DNA of 64,000 bases from Planctomycetota bacterium. Its GTDB lineage: Bacteria > Planctomycetota > UBA1135 > GCA-002686595. How positions within the stretch are numbered: position 1 is the first letter of the stretch; the number at the start of each line of letters is the position of its first letter. Shown piece after piece: positions 18,801 through 29,873 of the stretch. Under the pieces are notes generated by a model. The model did no database searches. It was not told where the DNA came from and saw only the letters and a program-made list of their open reading frames with translations. The stretch spans positions 38,950 through 102,949 of the forward strand of contig NYUD01000048.1 in assembly GCA_002683825.1 (NCBI GenBank), read 5' to 3'. The translations under genes were made by a program, and so were the position numbers.

Positions 18801-19054
18801 ATCGTCTGCCCGAGGGGGCGTACGTGCGCATGCTCTTCCAGGGGGCGACCGAGACCGCGGGTGGGTTGCCCGATGAAGATTCCCCGGTGGTGGACTGGAC
18901 GGGGGATATCCGGCGTTTCAATGAGCTCGAGCCGGGGCAGCTGGATTTCTTCCGCTTCAGCGTCGAGTTCGAGCTCCAGGCCGCAGGCGTCGAGTTCGAT
19001 CCGGCGGCCGGTACGATCGAGCTGGACTTCCTGCGCGTACCGTTCCGGTTCTAA
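15821..19054 (+). CDS. Large glycine-rich lipoprotein with bacterial Ig-like domain
   Basis: A 1077-residue predicted lipoprotein. Starting at ATG 15821 gives a clean signal with lipobox VVSC (C21) followed by GEPGSS; a TTG at 15791 would add ten residues. Residues about 40-180 look like a SbsA-type Ig-like domain (PWKLNQPILFRFTRPVDF). A similar strand pattern recurs near 225-340. Residues about 480-790 are extremely rich in Gly, with repeated GGxGGxG tracts (GPGGGGGGLVRIRA, GRGGVGEN). They end in a segment with GGPHRSG, typical of glycine-rich surface proteins with parallel beta structure. The C-terminal 250 residues are non-repetitive beta-rich sequence. No catalytic motif was recognised. 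Probably a cell-surface structural or adhesion protein. Confidence 0.75.
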   Translation: MFRSPCLLSGALCAILFVVSCGEPGSSVVPPGTGGEFSVNGSDVTTPWKLNQPILFRFTRPVDFATVSRRSIRIETSLGVSAEGSYAFLSADDDGDGIPEIDPTQIVFQPRCPLQGDGSDSGLEKGATYLITIATAADSVFETLRSAGGRPLTQTFVRTFGVVAGDSPADLYVDFGSGAPLPLIRDLGSSDPLNTYLEVGGDDRNRVYFEFDSSDGTVNPNPADFLAPLNRFAEPGDRLVFYMWFNQPIDPASSNLDRLVVQYLDARSRWHSLDTVVELLSNCFASGKGALARLTPRGVMPPEGFVRLRIENGFRDLAGQVWVNALDGFADLSTTAVHFESLVPADKLGDEVAEGFDFGAVHLSSREDPQPRGDTGQAVWGQGVLRSSVGFDGTGGPNGDFDWVVQSGENVFFNTTLTVIVGGADGIPEEALEVVDGFLSLRNLIVEEGAMVRVIGPNPLVIEATGSVVIRGLIDASGFNGHDVATLNTGHLPEPGGAGTAGGGDGGVGSPSTNTSSPRGGHGEGPFRLGSRGGMGGESGFAGKAFGKDARRPGGGGGGRFARDQGDLIAEHGGDGHPLGRGAVTGLSPAVGGSPNESVFEDALPGNDFYGVIPRVNVMGEVVGRMRGELDRPWAGHGGGGGGDAVPFDEFPAPNWNPGSDEKGGPGGGGGGLVRIRALGPIHFGPLGEIRVRGGRGGVGENALFLDHVGGTGGSGSGGHVMLESASFVDFQGPRGRDFIDAAGGPHRSGPTGGVPADISNGGQGGPGVVQLHVPRPERGFGASPEQAGVVLPMDALIQDDPLDAVTSPPAVILYPDFGSRSTARSRWISLGAAEQSADGGVELVTFLFKGTEQAAGGDEGKVLVDGDTVRDVDPLFGPGVIDGLDARVEEDGVTLSLRGDALSFGSSQVLFDDVYLRTPALLENFLLRFSTDTGFEADFDVGAAAYDDSQAVLTLQVPFEGPTLADFVATADAPVTYSLIPRFFRLSSRLGLDRLPEGAYVRMLFQGATETAGGLPDEDSPVVDWTGDIRRFNELEPGQLDFFRFSVEFELQAAGVEFDPAAGTIELDFLRVPFRF

Positions 19055-19102
19055 CGGTAGCGGCCGGGTACGCTACCGTCTTGCACCGGTATCGCACTCC
19101 CC

Positions 19103-20371
19103 ATGGCTCAAGCACGCAGAAAAACCGACGTCGCCATCATCGGCGCAGGGCCCGCCGGCAGTGCCGCCGCCGCCGTTCTGGCGGAGAAAGGGCGTCGCGT
19201 CACCCTGGTCGAGCGGGAGACCTTCCCGCGCTATCGCGTGGGGGAATCCCTGGTTCCCTACTGCTGGTATCCGCTGGATCGCCTCGGGCTCGTCTCGAGA
19301 GTCCGCGATTCTTCCTTTGTGGTTCCCAAGCACAGCGTCCAGTTCGTCTCCGTCGACGGCGAGCAATCGACTCCCTTTTACTTCCAGGACCACACCGACC
19401 ACGAGTCCGCCACCACCTGGCAGGTCGTGCGGAGCGAGTTCGACGCCCTGTTGCTGGACAATGCGCTCGACAAGGGCGCCGAGCTCGTGCGGCCTGCTAC
19501 GGTCAGGGATTTCCTGCGTGACGGCCGGCGCTTCACCGGCTTGCGCGTCGATTCCAAGGACGAAGGGGAATTCGACCTCGAGGCGAAGGTCACGCTCGAC
19601 GCCAGCGGTCGAGACGCGTTCGCGCAACTCAGGAACGGTTGGCGCGTTCCGGATCGGAAGCTCTGCAAGATGGCGATCTGGACCTACTACCGCGGAGCGA
19701 AACGGCAGACCGGTCGAGACGAGGGCGCGACCACGATCGCGTATCTGCCGTACAAGGGGTGGTTCTGGTATATCCCCCTGCCCGAGGACACGGTCAGCGT
19801 CGGTGTTGTCGCCGATCGGGACGAACTGTTTCGTGAGACACGGGATCCGAAAACGATCTTTCACCGCGAGGTCGAGGCTCAACGTTGGATCGCGGAACGG
19901 CTCGAACCCGGAGTCCAGGAGGGAGAGTACCGAGTTACGAGCGACTTCTCCTATCGATCGCGCCACTGCGCGGCGGATGGGCTCGTCCTCCTGGGAGACG
20001 CACTTGCGTTCCTGGACCCCGTTTTTTCATCTGGCGTTTACCTCGCTCTTCAGGGCGGCGTGATGGCTGCAGACGCGGCCCAGTCGGCCCTGGACGCCGG
20101 GGATGTTTCCGCCGGCCGTTTCGTCGAGTATGGCGAGCGCTTCCTGACGGGCGTCGAATCGATGCGGCGGCTCGTCCACGCGTTCTACGACCATGCCTTC
20201 AGTTTTGGCGATTTCCTGAAGGCCCATCCCGACAAGCACTTCGACCTGACCGACTGCCTGGTCGGAAACCTGTTTCGGGATTTCGATCCCTTCTTCGAAG
20301 CGGTGGGCGAGTTTGCAGAAATACCCGAGCCCCTGGCCCACGGACATCCGCTGGTGGACGAGAACGGCTGA
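19103..20371 (+). CDS. FAD-dependent oxidoreductase, halogenase-like
   Basis: A 422-residue flavoprotein of the tryptophan-halogenase/geranylgeranyl-reductase group. The FAD motif is VAIIGAGPAGSAAAA (residues 10-24), followed by the ERETFPRYRVGESL segment typical of this group. GWFWYIPLPEDTVSVGVV matches the halogenase GWxWxIP motif. The second FAD motif is GDALAFLDPVFSSGV. Substrate and product cannot be told from sequence; no flavin reductase or biosynthetic cluster is adjacent, so natural-product halogenation is not demonstrated. Transcription is parallel to the large lipoprotein gene, 48 nt upstream. Confidence 0.8.
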   Translation: MAQARRKTDVAIIGAGPAGSAAAAVLAEKGRRVTLVERETFPRYRVGESLVPYCWYPLDRLGLVSRVRDSSFVVPKHSVQFVSVDGEQSTPFYFQDHTDHESATTWQVVRSEFDALLLDNALDKGAELVRPATVRDFLRDGRRFTGLRVDSKDEGEFDLEAKVTLDASGRDAFAQLRNGWRVPDRKLCKMAIWTYYRGAKRQTGRDEGATTIAYLPYKGWFWYIPLPEDTVSVGVVADRDELFRETRDPKTIFHREVEAQRWIAERLEPGVQEGEYRVTSDFSYRSRHCAADGLVLLGDALAFLDPVFSSGVYLALQGGVMAADAAQSALDAGDVSAGRFVEYGERFLTGVESMRRLVHAFYDHAFSFGDFLKAHPDKHFDLTDCLVGNLFRDFDPFFEAVGEFAEIPEPLAHGHPLVDENG

Positions 20372-20385
20372 GGATCTGTCCGGGT

Positions 20386-22746
<2,361 letters not shown>

Positions 22747-22970
22747 GACGATGCTCCGGCGTATGGATCCTGCGCCGGAGTCCGATCGACACCGGCCATG
22801 GCAGGGAGTTCGGAAATAATATCCGACCGGGAGCGACGGAAGATTCCCTACGAAGGCTCCTGCCGATTTTGTTACATGACGAGACCGTAATACGAAGTCG
22901 TAAAAGGGGTTGGCGTGTTCTCCTGGAACTTCTCCCGAGCCCTTCAATCACTTCCGCCCTTTACCAGATC

Positions 22971-23816
22971 ATGAACCTTCGACCCGTCACCCCCGCTCTC
23001 GTGGCCATTCTTACCACCGTCCCGGCCCTGGCCGACGCCCACGCGTGGGAGGTCTCCGAAATCTTCAGCAATGCCGACGGCAGCGTGCAGTTCGTCGAGT
23101 GGTTCAACGACGAAGATGACGAGCACTTCATGCACAATGAGACCGTTTCGACGTCCAGCGGCGGTTTCTTTGCCTTCCCCAGGCCTCTCCCGCATCCCGT
23201 CACAGCCGGCCGCAACTTCCTCATGGCGACAGCAGCCTTTGCGGCCATTCCCGGCGCGCCGACACCCGACTACATCATGCCGGACGGCTTTCTGGATCCC
23301 GCGGGCGACACGATCGACTATTCCGGCGGCGACGTGGTTTCCTTCGGTGCGCTGCCCCTCGACGGCAAGTCCTCGGTGACCCGAAACGGGGCCGTATTGA
23401 CCAACGCACCCCGGAACTTCGCCAACGTCTCGAGCTCCGTTCGCCTCGCGGTTTCCGGTGCCCGCAACGGCTCCGGCGTGAATCGCAACTGCTATTCCGC
23501 CACGGCGCCGGTTCTCGGAGCGACCTGGAACGGCACGATCACGGCCGCGGGTCCCACGGCCAACATCGTGGCCATCCTCGGATATGAAACAGCCTCATCG
23601 GGTCTGGTCCTCGCCGGCGGCGAGCTCCTCGTCTCGGTCGGCTCGCCCCAGATATTCCTGTTGATCGCATTCAGTAACACCACCTCAGACGTCCTGTCCC
23701 AGACCGTGCCCAACGACACGGCACTCCTTGAGTTCTCGCTCTCGACCCAGGCCGTCATCCTCGGTGGCGGAGCCCTGGAATTCTGCAACGCCGTCGATCT
23801 GATTCTCGGCCACTAG
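22971..23816 (+). CDS. Secreted protein with C-terminal NGSGxN module
   Basis: A 281-residue exported protein of unknown function. The signal peptide is residues 1-21 or so (MNLRPVTPALVAILTTVPALA). The first half (about 22-160) resembles a domain with WEVSEIFSNADGSVQFVEW, FLDP and GDVVSFGALPLDG, reminiscent of lamin-tail-like secreted domains. The second half (about 165-281) is the module found in two other proteins of this window: ARNGSGVNRNCYS, LGATWN, GGELLVS and FCNAVDLILG, with two Cys that may pair. It is divergent from the M1 peptidase, with a 224-nt shared upstream region. The ATG lacks a strong ribosome-binding site. Confidence 0.75.
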   Translation: MNLRPVTPALVAILTTVPALADAHAWEVSEIFSNADGSVQFVEWFNDEDDEHFMHNETVSTSSGGFFAFPRPLPHPVTAGRNFLMATAAFAAIPGAPTPDYIMPDGFLDPAGDTIDYSGGDVVSFGALPLDGKSSVTRNGAVLTNAPRNFANVSSSVRLAVSGARNGSGVNRNCYSATAPVLGATWNGTITAAGPTANIVAILGYETASSGLVLAGGELLVSVGSPQIFLLIAFSNTTSDVLSQTVPNDTALLEFSLSTQAVILGGGALEFCNAVDLILGH

Positions 23817-23862
23817 CTTCTGCGGTATTGCAGAGCCTCGGAGCCCACGGTGTCGGGGGTAC

Positions 23863-23880
23863 GCGGACGGTGAGGTCCGC
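23863..23880. terminator. 6-bp hairpin between convergent genes
   Basis: GCGGAC and GTCCGC pair around a GGTGAG loop in the 120-nt gap between the secreted-protein gene (plus) and fdhA (minus). No U-tract follows, so a terminator role is only suggested by its place between converging genes. Confidence 0.25.
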
Positions 23881-23936
23881 ACGACGCGGCGATGTTCCTT
23901 CGGGTTGTCGGCCGGTCGCGATAGTGGGTGGCCGGC

Positions 23937-26669
23937 TCAGGGCACCGGATCGGTCTGCGCAGGTTCGATCCGCACGGGACAGACCTTCAATTCCGCGGTG
24001 TCCGTGATGGGGTCATAGCCCGATCCGGTCAAGGCGTTGATAGGAACGTCGTCGAAGCTGAAGCTGCAAAAGACCGTGCCACGGGGCGACTGGGTCGTCG
24101 CGCAGACCTTGATCAGGACCGCACCGCGGCGGCTGGAGAGCACGGCGTCCCCGCCGTCTTCGAGCCCCCAGTTCTCGACATCGTCGGGGTGGACCTCGAG
24201 CAGCTCTTCGGGAACGAGGTATTCGCTGCCCACGGCTCGACCGGTCATCGTGCGCGTGTGGTAATGCGCCAGGCGCCGACCCGTCGTGAGCCAGACCGGG
24301 TACTCGTCGTCGATCGTCTCGGCCGGGTCGCGGTACTCGGGTGTCATGAAGAGCCCGCGCCCGCGGGGGAATTCCCCGATGTGGAGGATCGGGGTGCCGG
24401 GGTGGCCCTTTTGGGGAACGGGCCAATGGTGGCGGCCTTCCTCAACGAGATCCCAGTCGAGTCCGTAATAGGTCGGCGAGAGCTTGCATAGCTCATCGAA
24501 GACCTCCCGCGCTCCGTTCCATTCGAATCCGCAGATGCCCAGGCGCGTGGCTAGCTGTGCGAGGATCCACCAATCAGGTCGCGCCAGTCCTTGGGGCTTC
24601 ACCGCGGCGCGTACGCGTTGCACGCGCCGCTCGGTGTTGGTGTAGGTTCCGTCGGTCTCGCCCCACGCCGAGGCGGGTAGGACGACGTCGGCGATTTCAG
24701 CGGTCTCTGTCTTGAAGATGTCGATCACGACGAGGTGATCGAGACTCTTCAAGGCGTGTTCGCAATGTGCGCGGTCAGGGTCGGACACGACCGTGTTCTC
24801 GCCACAGATGAGCATGGCCAGGATCTCTTCGCCCGCTATCTCGAGCGCGCGCACCTTGGTGATGCCCTTTTCGAGGTCGATCTTCGTCCCCCAGGCCTTT
24901 TCGAACTTGACCTGGTTGGCGGGGTCAACGACCGGTTGAAAACCGGGGTAGTTGTTCGGCAATGCGCCCGTATCGCCGGCGCCCTGTATGTTGTTCTGGC
25001 CCCGCATCGGGTTGATGCCCGTGCCTTCGCGACCGATGTTGCCGGTCATCAACACCAGGTTGCAGAGGCTCTGGACGTTGTCGACGCCGCAGATGTGTTC
25101 GGTGACGCCGAGCGTGTAATAAATCGCCCCGCGCTCGGCCTTGCCGTAGAGGATGGCGGCCCGTTCGATGTCGGCGGCCGGTACGGATGTGATGCCCTCC
25201 GCCCACTCGGGCGTGAATTTCTCGACGTGCTTGCGAAAGGTTTCGAAACCTTCGGTGCGATCGCGGATGAAAGCCTCGTCCATCAGGCCCTCGCGCGCGA
25301 TGACGTGGGCCATGGCGCCCAAGAGGGCGGTATCGGAACCGACGCGCAGCGGCAGATGGACGTCCGCTTTGTGCGCGAGGGGAATGTTGCGCGGATCGGC
25401 GACGATCAACTTCGCGCCTCGCGCCATGGCCTTCTTGAGCCGTGTCGCCGCGACGGGATGGGTCACGGTCATGTTGGTGCCGATGCAGAAGATGACATCG
25501 GGCTTTTCCATGTCGACGAGCGGGTTCGACATCGCACCCCGCCCGAGCGTAGCGGCCAGACCGGCCACCGTGGGGCTGTGTCAGGCACGGCTGCAGTTGT
25601 CGATCTGATTCGTTCCAAACCCCGCGCGGATGAATTTTTGCATCGCGTAGGACGATTCGTGCGGCGCCCGTCCGGACGCGATTCCGTAGATCGCATGTCG
25701 TCCGTGTTGTTCGCGAACCTTGCGGAAGCCTTCCGCCGCACGATTCAAGGCCGTGTCCCAGTCCGTTTCGACCAGGACGCCGTTTTCGCGAACCAGTGGA
25801 GTCTTGAGCCGGTCTGTGTGCTGGACCCAATCCCAGGAGAACTGGCCCTTGACGCACAGCGCGCCTTCGTTCGCCGGGCCGTCCATGGCCGGGCGCACAC
25901 CTATGATCTTGTCGTCGTTCGACATGATGTCGACGGAGCAGCCGACCCCGCAGAAGGGGCAGATCGAGCGCGTCAGTTCGAAGTCCTTGACCTCGCCCTC
26001 GGATTGCAGCGCGCGGAGGTCGGCCAGGGCTCCGGTGGGGCAGGTCTGAACGCATTGACCGCAGAACGTGCACTCGGAGTTCTCGAGCCGACCGGCGAAC
26101 TCGGTGGTGATGCTGGTCTGGAAGCCGCGGTTCGCAACGCTGATCGCGTAGTCGCCCTCCTGTTCGGCGCACACCCGCACGCAGCGGTAGCAGGAGATGC
26201 AGTGGTCATAGTCGCGCAGGATCATCGGGTTGGGATCGCCCCTGTAGGAGCTGCCCGACCGAGCTCCTTGGAACCGAGAACCGTCGGCGCCGTATTCCTC
26301 GGCGAGCTGGCCCAGCTCCTGGGAGGCGTGGCCGCGCAGGGGACTGATGTCCGCCGCAGGGTTCTCGGAGACGACCATTTCGAGCAGGATCTTGCGCTGG
26401 CGCTCGAGCTCCTCGGTGCGAGTTCGAACGACCATCCCGGGCTGGGCCTCAGTCGTGCAGGAGGCCGCCGGGCTTTTCATTCCTTCGATTTCGACCACGC
26501 ACAGCCGGCAGGCCCCGAAGGCCTCGAGCCGGTCGTCATAGCACAGAGTCGGCACGGGGCGACGGTTGCGTCGGGCGACCTCGTACAGGGATTCGCCCTC
26601 CTGGAAGCTGACTTCGTCCCCATCGAGAGTGAGCGAGCGCGTCCGGCCGTTCGAGCCTGAATCCGCCAT
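23937..26669 (-). CDS. fdhA: Formate dehydrogenase alpha subunit, selenocysteine-containing
   Basis: Molybdenum/tungsten bis-MGD enzyme oxidising formate to CO2, of the soluble NAD-linked type. Read from ATG 26669 with the TGA at 25583-25581 as Sec, it has 910 residues. The N-terminal [2Fe-2S] domain has C43, C54, C57 and C71. Two [4Fe-4S] ferredoxin motifs follow: C157/C160/C163/C167 and C200/C203/C206/C210. The MGD-domain cluster is C237/C240/C244/C272. The active site is NCSRA-U363-HSPTVAGL, matching the known Sec/Cys position of formate dehydrogenases. The C-terminal domain has the normal GRxxxHYHTRTMTGR and DDVPINALTGSGYDP. Frame and family similarity are continuous across the TGA, so this is not a pseudogene. 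The likely NADH-side partner is the fusion at 34561-36219. Confidence 0.93.
25552..25568 (-). promoter_or_regulatory. SECIS hairpin of fdhA
   Basis: On the minus-strand mRNA, GUGGCC and GGCCGC form a 6-bp stem (one G-U pair) around the loop GGUCU. Exactly 18 nt lie between the UGA and the loop. The loop sequence and spacing match the E. coli fdhF SECIS element, the best-known SelB binding site. Confidence 0.85.
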
Positions 26670-27342
26670 GTGGCCATTATTGCCTCTCGCAGGGCGATAA
26701 GCGAGCTGGGGCCCGGCACCGCTCTTCGCGCGGATCCAACGGAGCGGGTCCTGGCGATTGCGACGGAGTTTCGCCCTGCCCGAGACCGATGAGTGGTGGA
26801 CCTTCCCTCATCCCTGTTCCCGGGGGGAGCCCACCCAAGGGAAAATGATGCGCGCACGCCTTTGCTTGCACATTCCGGAGGTCTCGATTCTCTTCGGTGC
26901 CCCCGCAGGCAGGGGTTCCGGCACCGCAACGACGCGCTCGTCGGCTTCAACGGAGCGGCCTTTAACGAACCCGGCGAAAGCCGCGTGGGACCGGCCACAG
27001 AGCGCGACGTGATCCACGTCATCGTCCCCAGGGGACGCCATCGTCGGCTGATGAGGGTCGTGCGCGAAAGTGCCTTCGAAATTCACGATGTGGTTGTGAT
27101 CTTCGCCGGCGGCGAGGTCTTCGCACCAGCGACGCGCTACCACTTCGCCGCTGATTCCCGCCGGTGCAATGTCGATCTTGCTTGCGGTCGACGCGCCATC
27201 AGGAAGGTCGAGTTTCGGTCTTGCAGTAAGAACGTCCTTGCCGGCTCTGTCGAGGCTGAGTCATGGGGCGAGAGGTAGTCACCTCGCTGCCCTGGGAGAA
27301 GTTCCTCCGCCGAGCTCGTCCGGCTAGAATGGCGGGCGAGCC
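26670..27342. other. Long intergenic region between divergent fdhA and hrpB
   Basis: This 673-nt stretch should include the promoters of both fdhA (minus) and hrpB (plus), but no promoter elements were convincingly identified. It contains two mutually antisense open frames with similar codon-position GC bias: plus 26793-27278 (161 codons) and minus 26808-27143. At most one can be a gene, and neither resembles a family I know. Confidence 0.4.
26808..27143 (-). CDS. Doubtful hypothetical ORF upstream of fdhA
   Basis: Open frame of 111 codons beginning with GTG. The same frame stays open upstream to a TGA at 27261-27263, so the 5' end is uncertain. The composition is protein-like (not Arg-dominated), with segments such as GEDHNHIVNFEG and DHVALCGRSHAAF, but I see no known domain. 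The opposite strand carries an equally long open frame. It is on the fdhA strand, 138 nt upstream of its start. Given only as a candidate. Confidence 0.2.
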   Translation of the reverse strand: MVARRWCEDLAAGEDHNHIVNFEGTFAHDPHQPTMASPGDDDVDHVALCGRSHAAFAGFVKGRSVEADERVVAVPEPLPAGAPKRIETSGMCKQRRARIIFPWVGSPREQG

Positions 27343-29868
27343 ATGCACCGACGCGAACCGCTTCCTATCGATGAGGTGTTGCCCGAATTGATGGAAGCGC
27401 TGCGTGCCGCCGCTGCGGCCGTGCTGGTGGCGCCACCGGGAGCGGGGAAGACGACGCGGGTTCCTCCGGCCCTCATCGACGAGGGGATGGGAACGGTTCT
27501 CGTGGTCGAGCCACGGCGCCTCTCCGCCAGGGCCGCAGCGCGGCGCGTCGCGGCGGAGCGCGGCTGGGCCCTGGGACAAGAGGTGGGCTACCACGTGCGC
27601 TTCGATCGCAAGGCCGGCCCGCGGACGCAGGTTCTCTACTGCACGGACGGGATCCTGCTGCGGCGGTTGCAGGACGATCCTTTTCTCGAAGGGGTCGGTT
27701 GTCTCCTGTTCGATGAGTTTCACGAGCGCCGGCTCGGCGCGGATCTCGCCCTCGCCATGGCCCGCCGCGTGCAGCAACAGGTGCGCGAGGATCTCCGTCT
27801 CATCGTGACATCAGCGACCCTGGAGGCCGAACCCGTTGCGCGCTTCCTCGGCGGCGCCGCGATCGTGAAGAGCGAGGGCCGCATGTTTCCGGTCGAAACG
27901 CATTTTGCTCCACCGGCGCCGCACGGGGGGCGCAGGGAACCCATCGAGGATCATGTCGCCCGCACGGTCCGCGAGGCCCTCGATGTGTCCGGGGGCGACG
28001 TGCTCGTTTTCCTGCCCGGAGTGGGGGAGATCCGTCGCTCCTCTCGCCGTCTCGCGAGCGTTCTTCGCGCCGGAGAATGTGATGTATGCGAACTCTTCGG
28101 CGACCTACCCCCGGGCCTGCAGGATGCGGCGTTGCGTGTCGGGGCCCGGCGCCGCGTCGTCCTGTCGACCAACGTCGCCGAGTCCAGCGTGACGGTACAA
28201 GGGGTGCGCGCGGTGGTCGACACAGGCCTGGCGCGCGTGCTGCGCAACGACCGCGCCGTCGGGCTCGATCGATTGGCCATCGAACGGATCGACCGTGCCG
28301 CCGCGGATCAGCGCCGCGGGCGTGCAGGCCGCGAGGGCGCGGGTCATTGTTGGCGTCTGTGGAGTCTCGGCGACGACCGCGCTCTCGTGCCGCAGCTCGA
28401 AGCCGAAGTACGGCGGCTCGACCTGGCGGGGCCGGTGCTCGAGCTTCTTTGCTGGGGCGAAACCGATCCGTCGACGTTCCCGTGGTTTGAACCGCCGCCC
28501 GCCGATATGCTCGAACGCGCGCTGGCCTTGCTGCGCACCCTGCATGCGCTCGACGAGGCCGGCCAACCGACCGCGCGCGGCCGCGCCCTTTGCTCGCTGC
28601 CCGTTCATCCACGCCTGGCGGCCATGGTGCTGGAAGGCGTGGAGCGCGGCGCTCCACGGCGCGCGGCCCTGGCGGCGGCGATCCTGTCGGAGCGCGATCC
28701 CTTCCGCCGCGATCGCCACCGGGTCGGAAAGCCCGACGGGACGGAATCGGATCTGTGCTCGCGCATCTTCGCACTGGAGGAGTTCGAAGATCGTCGCACG
28801 ACCTCGTTCCCTATCGGCGAACTGAACCCTGCGGCCGCCCGCGCGATTCTGCGTGTGTGCGACCAGCTTTTGAGGCTGGTGCGTCCCGGCCATGGAAACG
28901 AGGACCCCGACGGTCTGGCCCGCGCGGTCTTCGCCGGATTCCCCGACCGTCTGTGTCGCCGGCGCCCCGGGGACCCGGAACGCGCGGTGATGGTCGGTGG
29001 GCGTGGCGTGCGACTGTCCCCGACCTCGGCGGTGACGGAAGCCGAGCTCTTCGTGGCCGTCGATGTGAGCGCGGGAACGAACGAGAGCCTGGTGCGCATG
29101 GCTTCGTACGTCGAACGCGAGTGGATCGACGGAGGTCGAACGCGCACGGAAGTACAGGGGGTCTTCGACGAGAAGAGCGGGCGAGCCGTCGGTCGCAGGC
29201 GCGTCCTTCTGGGAGGGTTGGTGCTCGAGGAGAGTGATCATCCGCTGCACGACGCTTCGGAATGCGAGCGCGTTCTTCTGGAAGCCGCGCGTTCCGATCC
29301 GGCCCGGGCGCTGTTACTGAACCGGCCGGAGATCGAACAGTGGCGAGCGCGCGTCGCCTGGCTTGCTGAATGGCGTAGCGACCTTGAACTCCCTCCCTTC
29401 GACGAGGCGGCTTGCCGGGCCCTGCTGCCGATGGTGGTGCCGGGTTGCCGCTCCTTGGCCGATCTGGCCAAAGCACCCCTGATCAAGGTCTTTCTGGGCA
29501 CCCTGACGCACGCCCAGAGGAGCGCCCTGGAGCGCGAGGCTCCGGAGCGGCTGAAGGTGCCCAGCGGCAGCCAGGTTCGCCTCACCTATGAAGCCGGTCG
29601 GCCGCCCGTGCTCGCCGTGCGCATTCAGGAGCTGTACGGCCTGGCCGAATCTCCGACGGTCGCCGGAGGGCGCGTCCGCGTGTTGTTGCACTTGCTCGCT
29701 CCCAACGGTCGGCCCCAACAGGTGACCGACGATCTGGCCAGTTTTTGGGGGGGCGCCTACCACACGGTGCGCAAGGAGCTGCGGGCGCGCTACCCGAAAC
29801 ACGACTGGCCCGAGAATCCACAAACGGCCACGCCGAGCTCGCGTCCGGCGCGGCGCCGGCCTGGATAG
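27343..29868 (+). CDS. hrpB: ATP-dependent helicase HrpB
   Basis: A DEAH-like superfamily 2 RNA helicase of the HrpB group, 841 residues. Walker A is APPGAGKTTR (30-39), motif Ia is VVEPRRLSARAAA, Walker B/motif II is DEFH (124-127), motif III is TSATLE. Motif VI region reads DQRRGRAGREGAGHCWRLW. The C-terminal HrpB-specific region runs to the end, with LKVPSGSQVRLTYE and GRPQQVTDDLASFW characteristic of the family. The physiological substrate of HrpB is not well defined. The ATG has a GGCGGGCGA stretch upstream. It converges with the S10 peptidase gene, only 5 nt apart. Confidence 0.95.
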   Translation: MHRREPLPIDEVLPELMEALRAAAAAVLVAPPGAGKTTRVPPALIDEGMGTVLVVEPRRLSARAAARRVAAERGWALGQEVGYHVRFDRKAGPRTQVLYCTDGILLRRLQDDPFLEGVGCLLFDEFHERRLGADLALAMARRVQQQVREDLRLIVTSATLEAEPVARFLGGAAIVKSEGRMFPVETHFAPPAPHGGRREPIEDHVARTVREALDVSGGDVLVFLPGVGEIRRSSRRLASVLRAGECDVCELFGDLPPGLQDAALRVGARRRVVLSTNVAESSVTVQGVRAVVDTGLARVLRNDRAVGLDRLAIERIDRAAADQRRGRAGREGAGHCWRLWSLGDDRALVPQLEAEVRRLDLAGPVLELLCWGETDPSTFPWFEPPPADMLERALALLRTLHALDEAGQPTARGRALCSLPVHPRLAAMVLEGVERGAPRRAALAAAILSERDPFRRDRHRVGKPDGTESDLCSRIFALEEFEDRRTTSFPIGELNPAAARAILRVCDQLLRLVRPGHGNEDPDGLARAVFAGFPDRLCRRRPGDPERAVMVGGRGVRLSPTSAVTEAELFVAVDVSAGTNESLVRMASYVEREWIDGGRTRTEVQGVFDEKSGRAVGRRRVLLGGLVLEESDHPLHDASECERVLLEAARSDPARALLLNRPEIEQWRARVAWLAEWRSDLELPPFDEAACRALLPMVVPGCRSLADLAKAPLIKVFLGTLTHAQRSALEREAPERLKVPSGSQVRLTYEAGRPPVLAVRIQELYGLAESPTVAGGRVRVLLHLLAPNGRPQQVTDDLASFWGGAYHTVRKELRARYPKHDWPENPQTATPSSRPARRRPG

Positions 29869-29873
29869 GCGCG

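Noticed and set aside
22747..22947. Longer N-terminus of the M1 peptidase
   Set aside because: The TTG at 22746 has GGAG 7 nt upstream and begins with a signal peptide; the extension would cover the divergent promoter region.
25581..25583. Formate dehydrogenase interrupted by a stop, hence a pseudogene
   Set aside because: The TGA is exactly at the conserved Sec position and is followed by a hairpin with the E. coli fdhF spacing and loop; the frame is otherwise intact.
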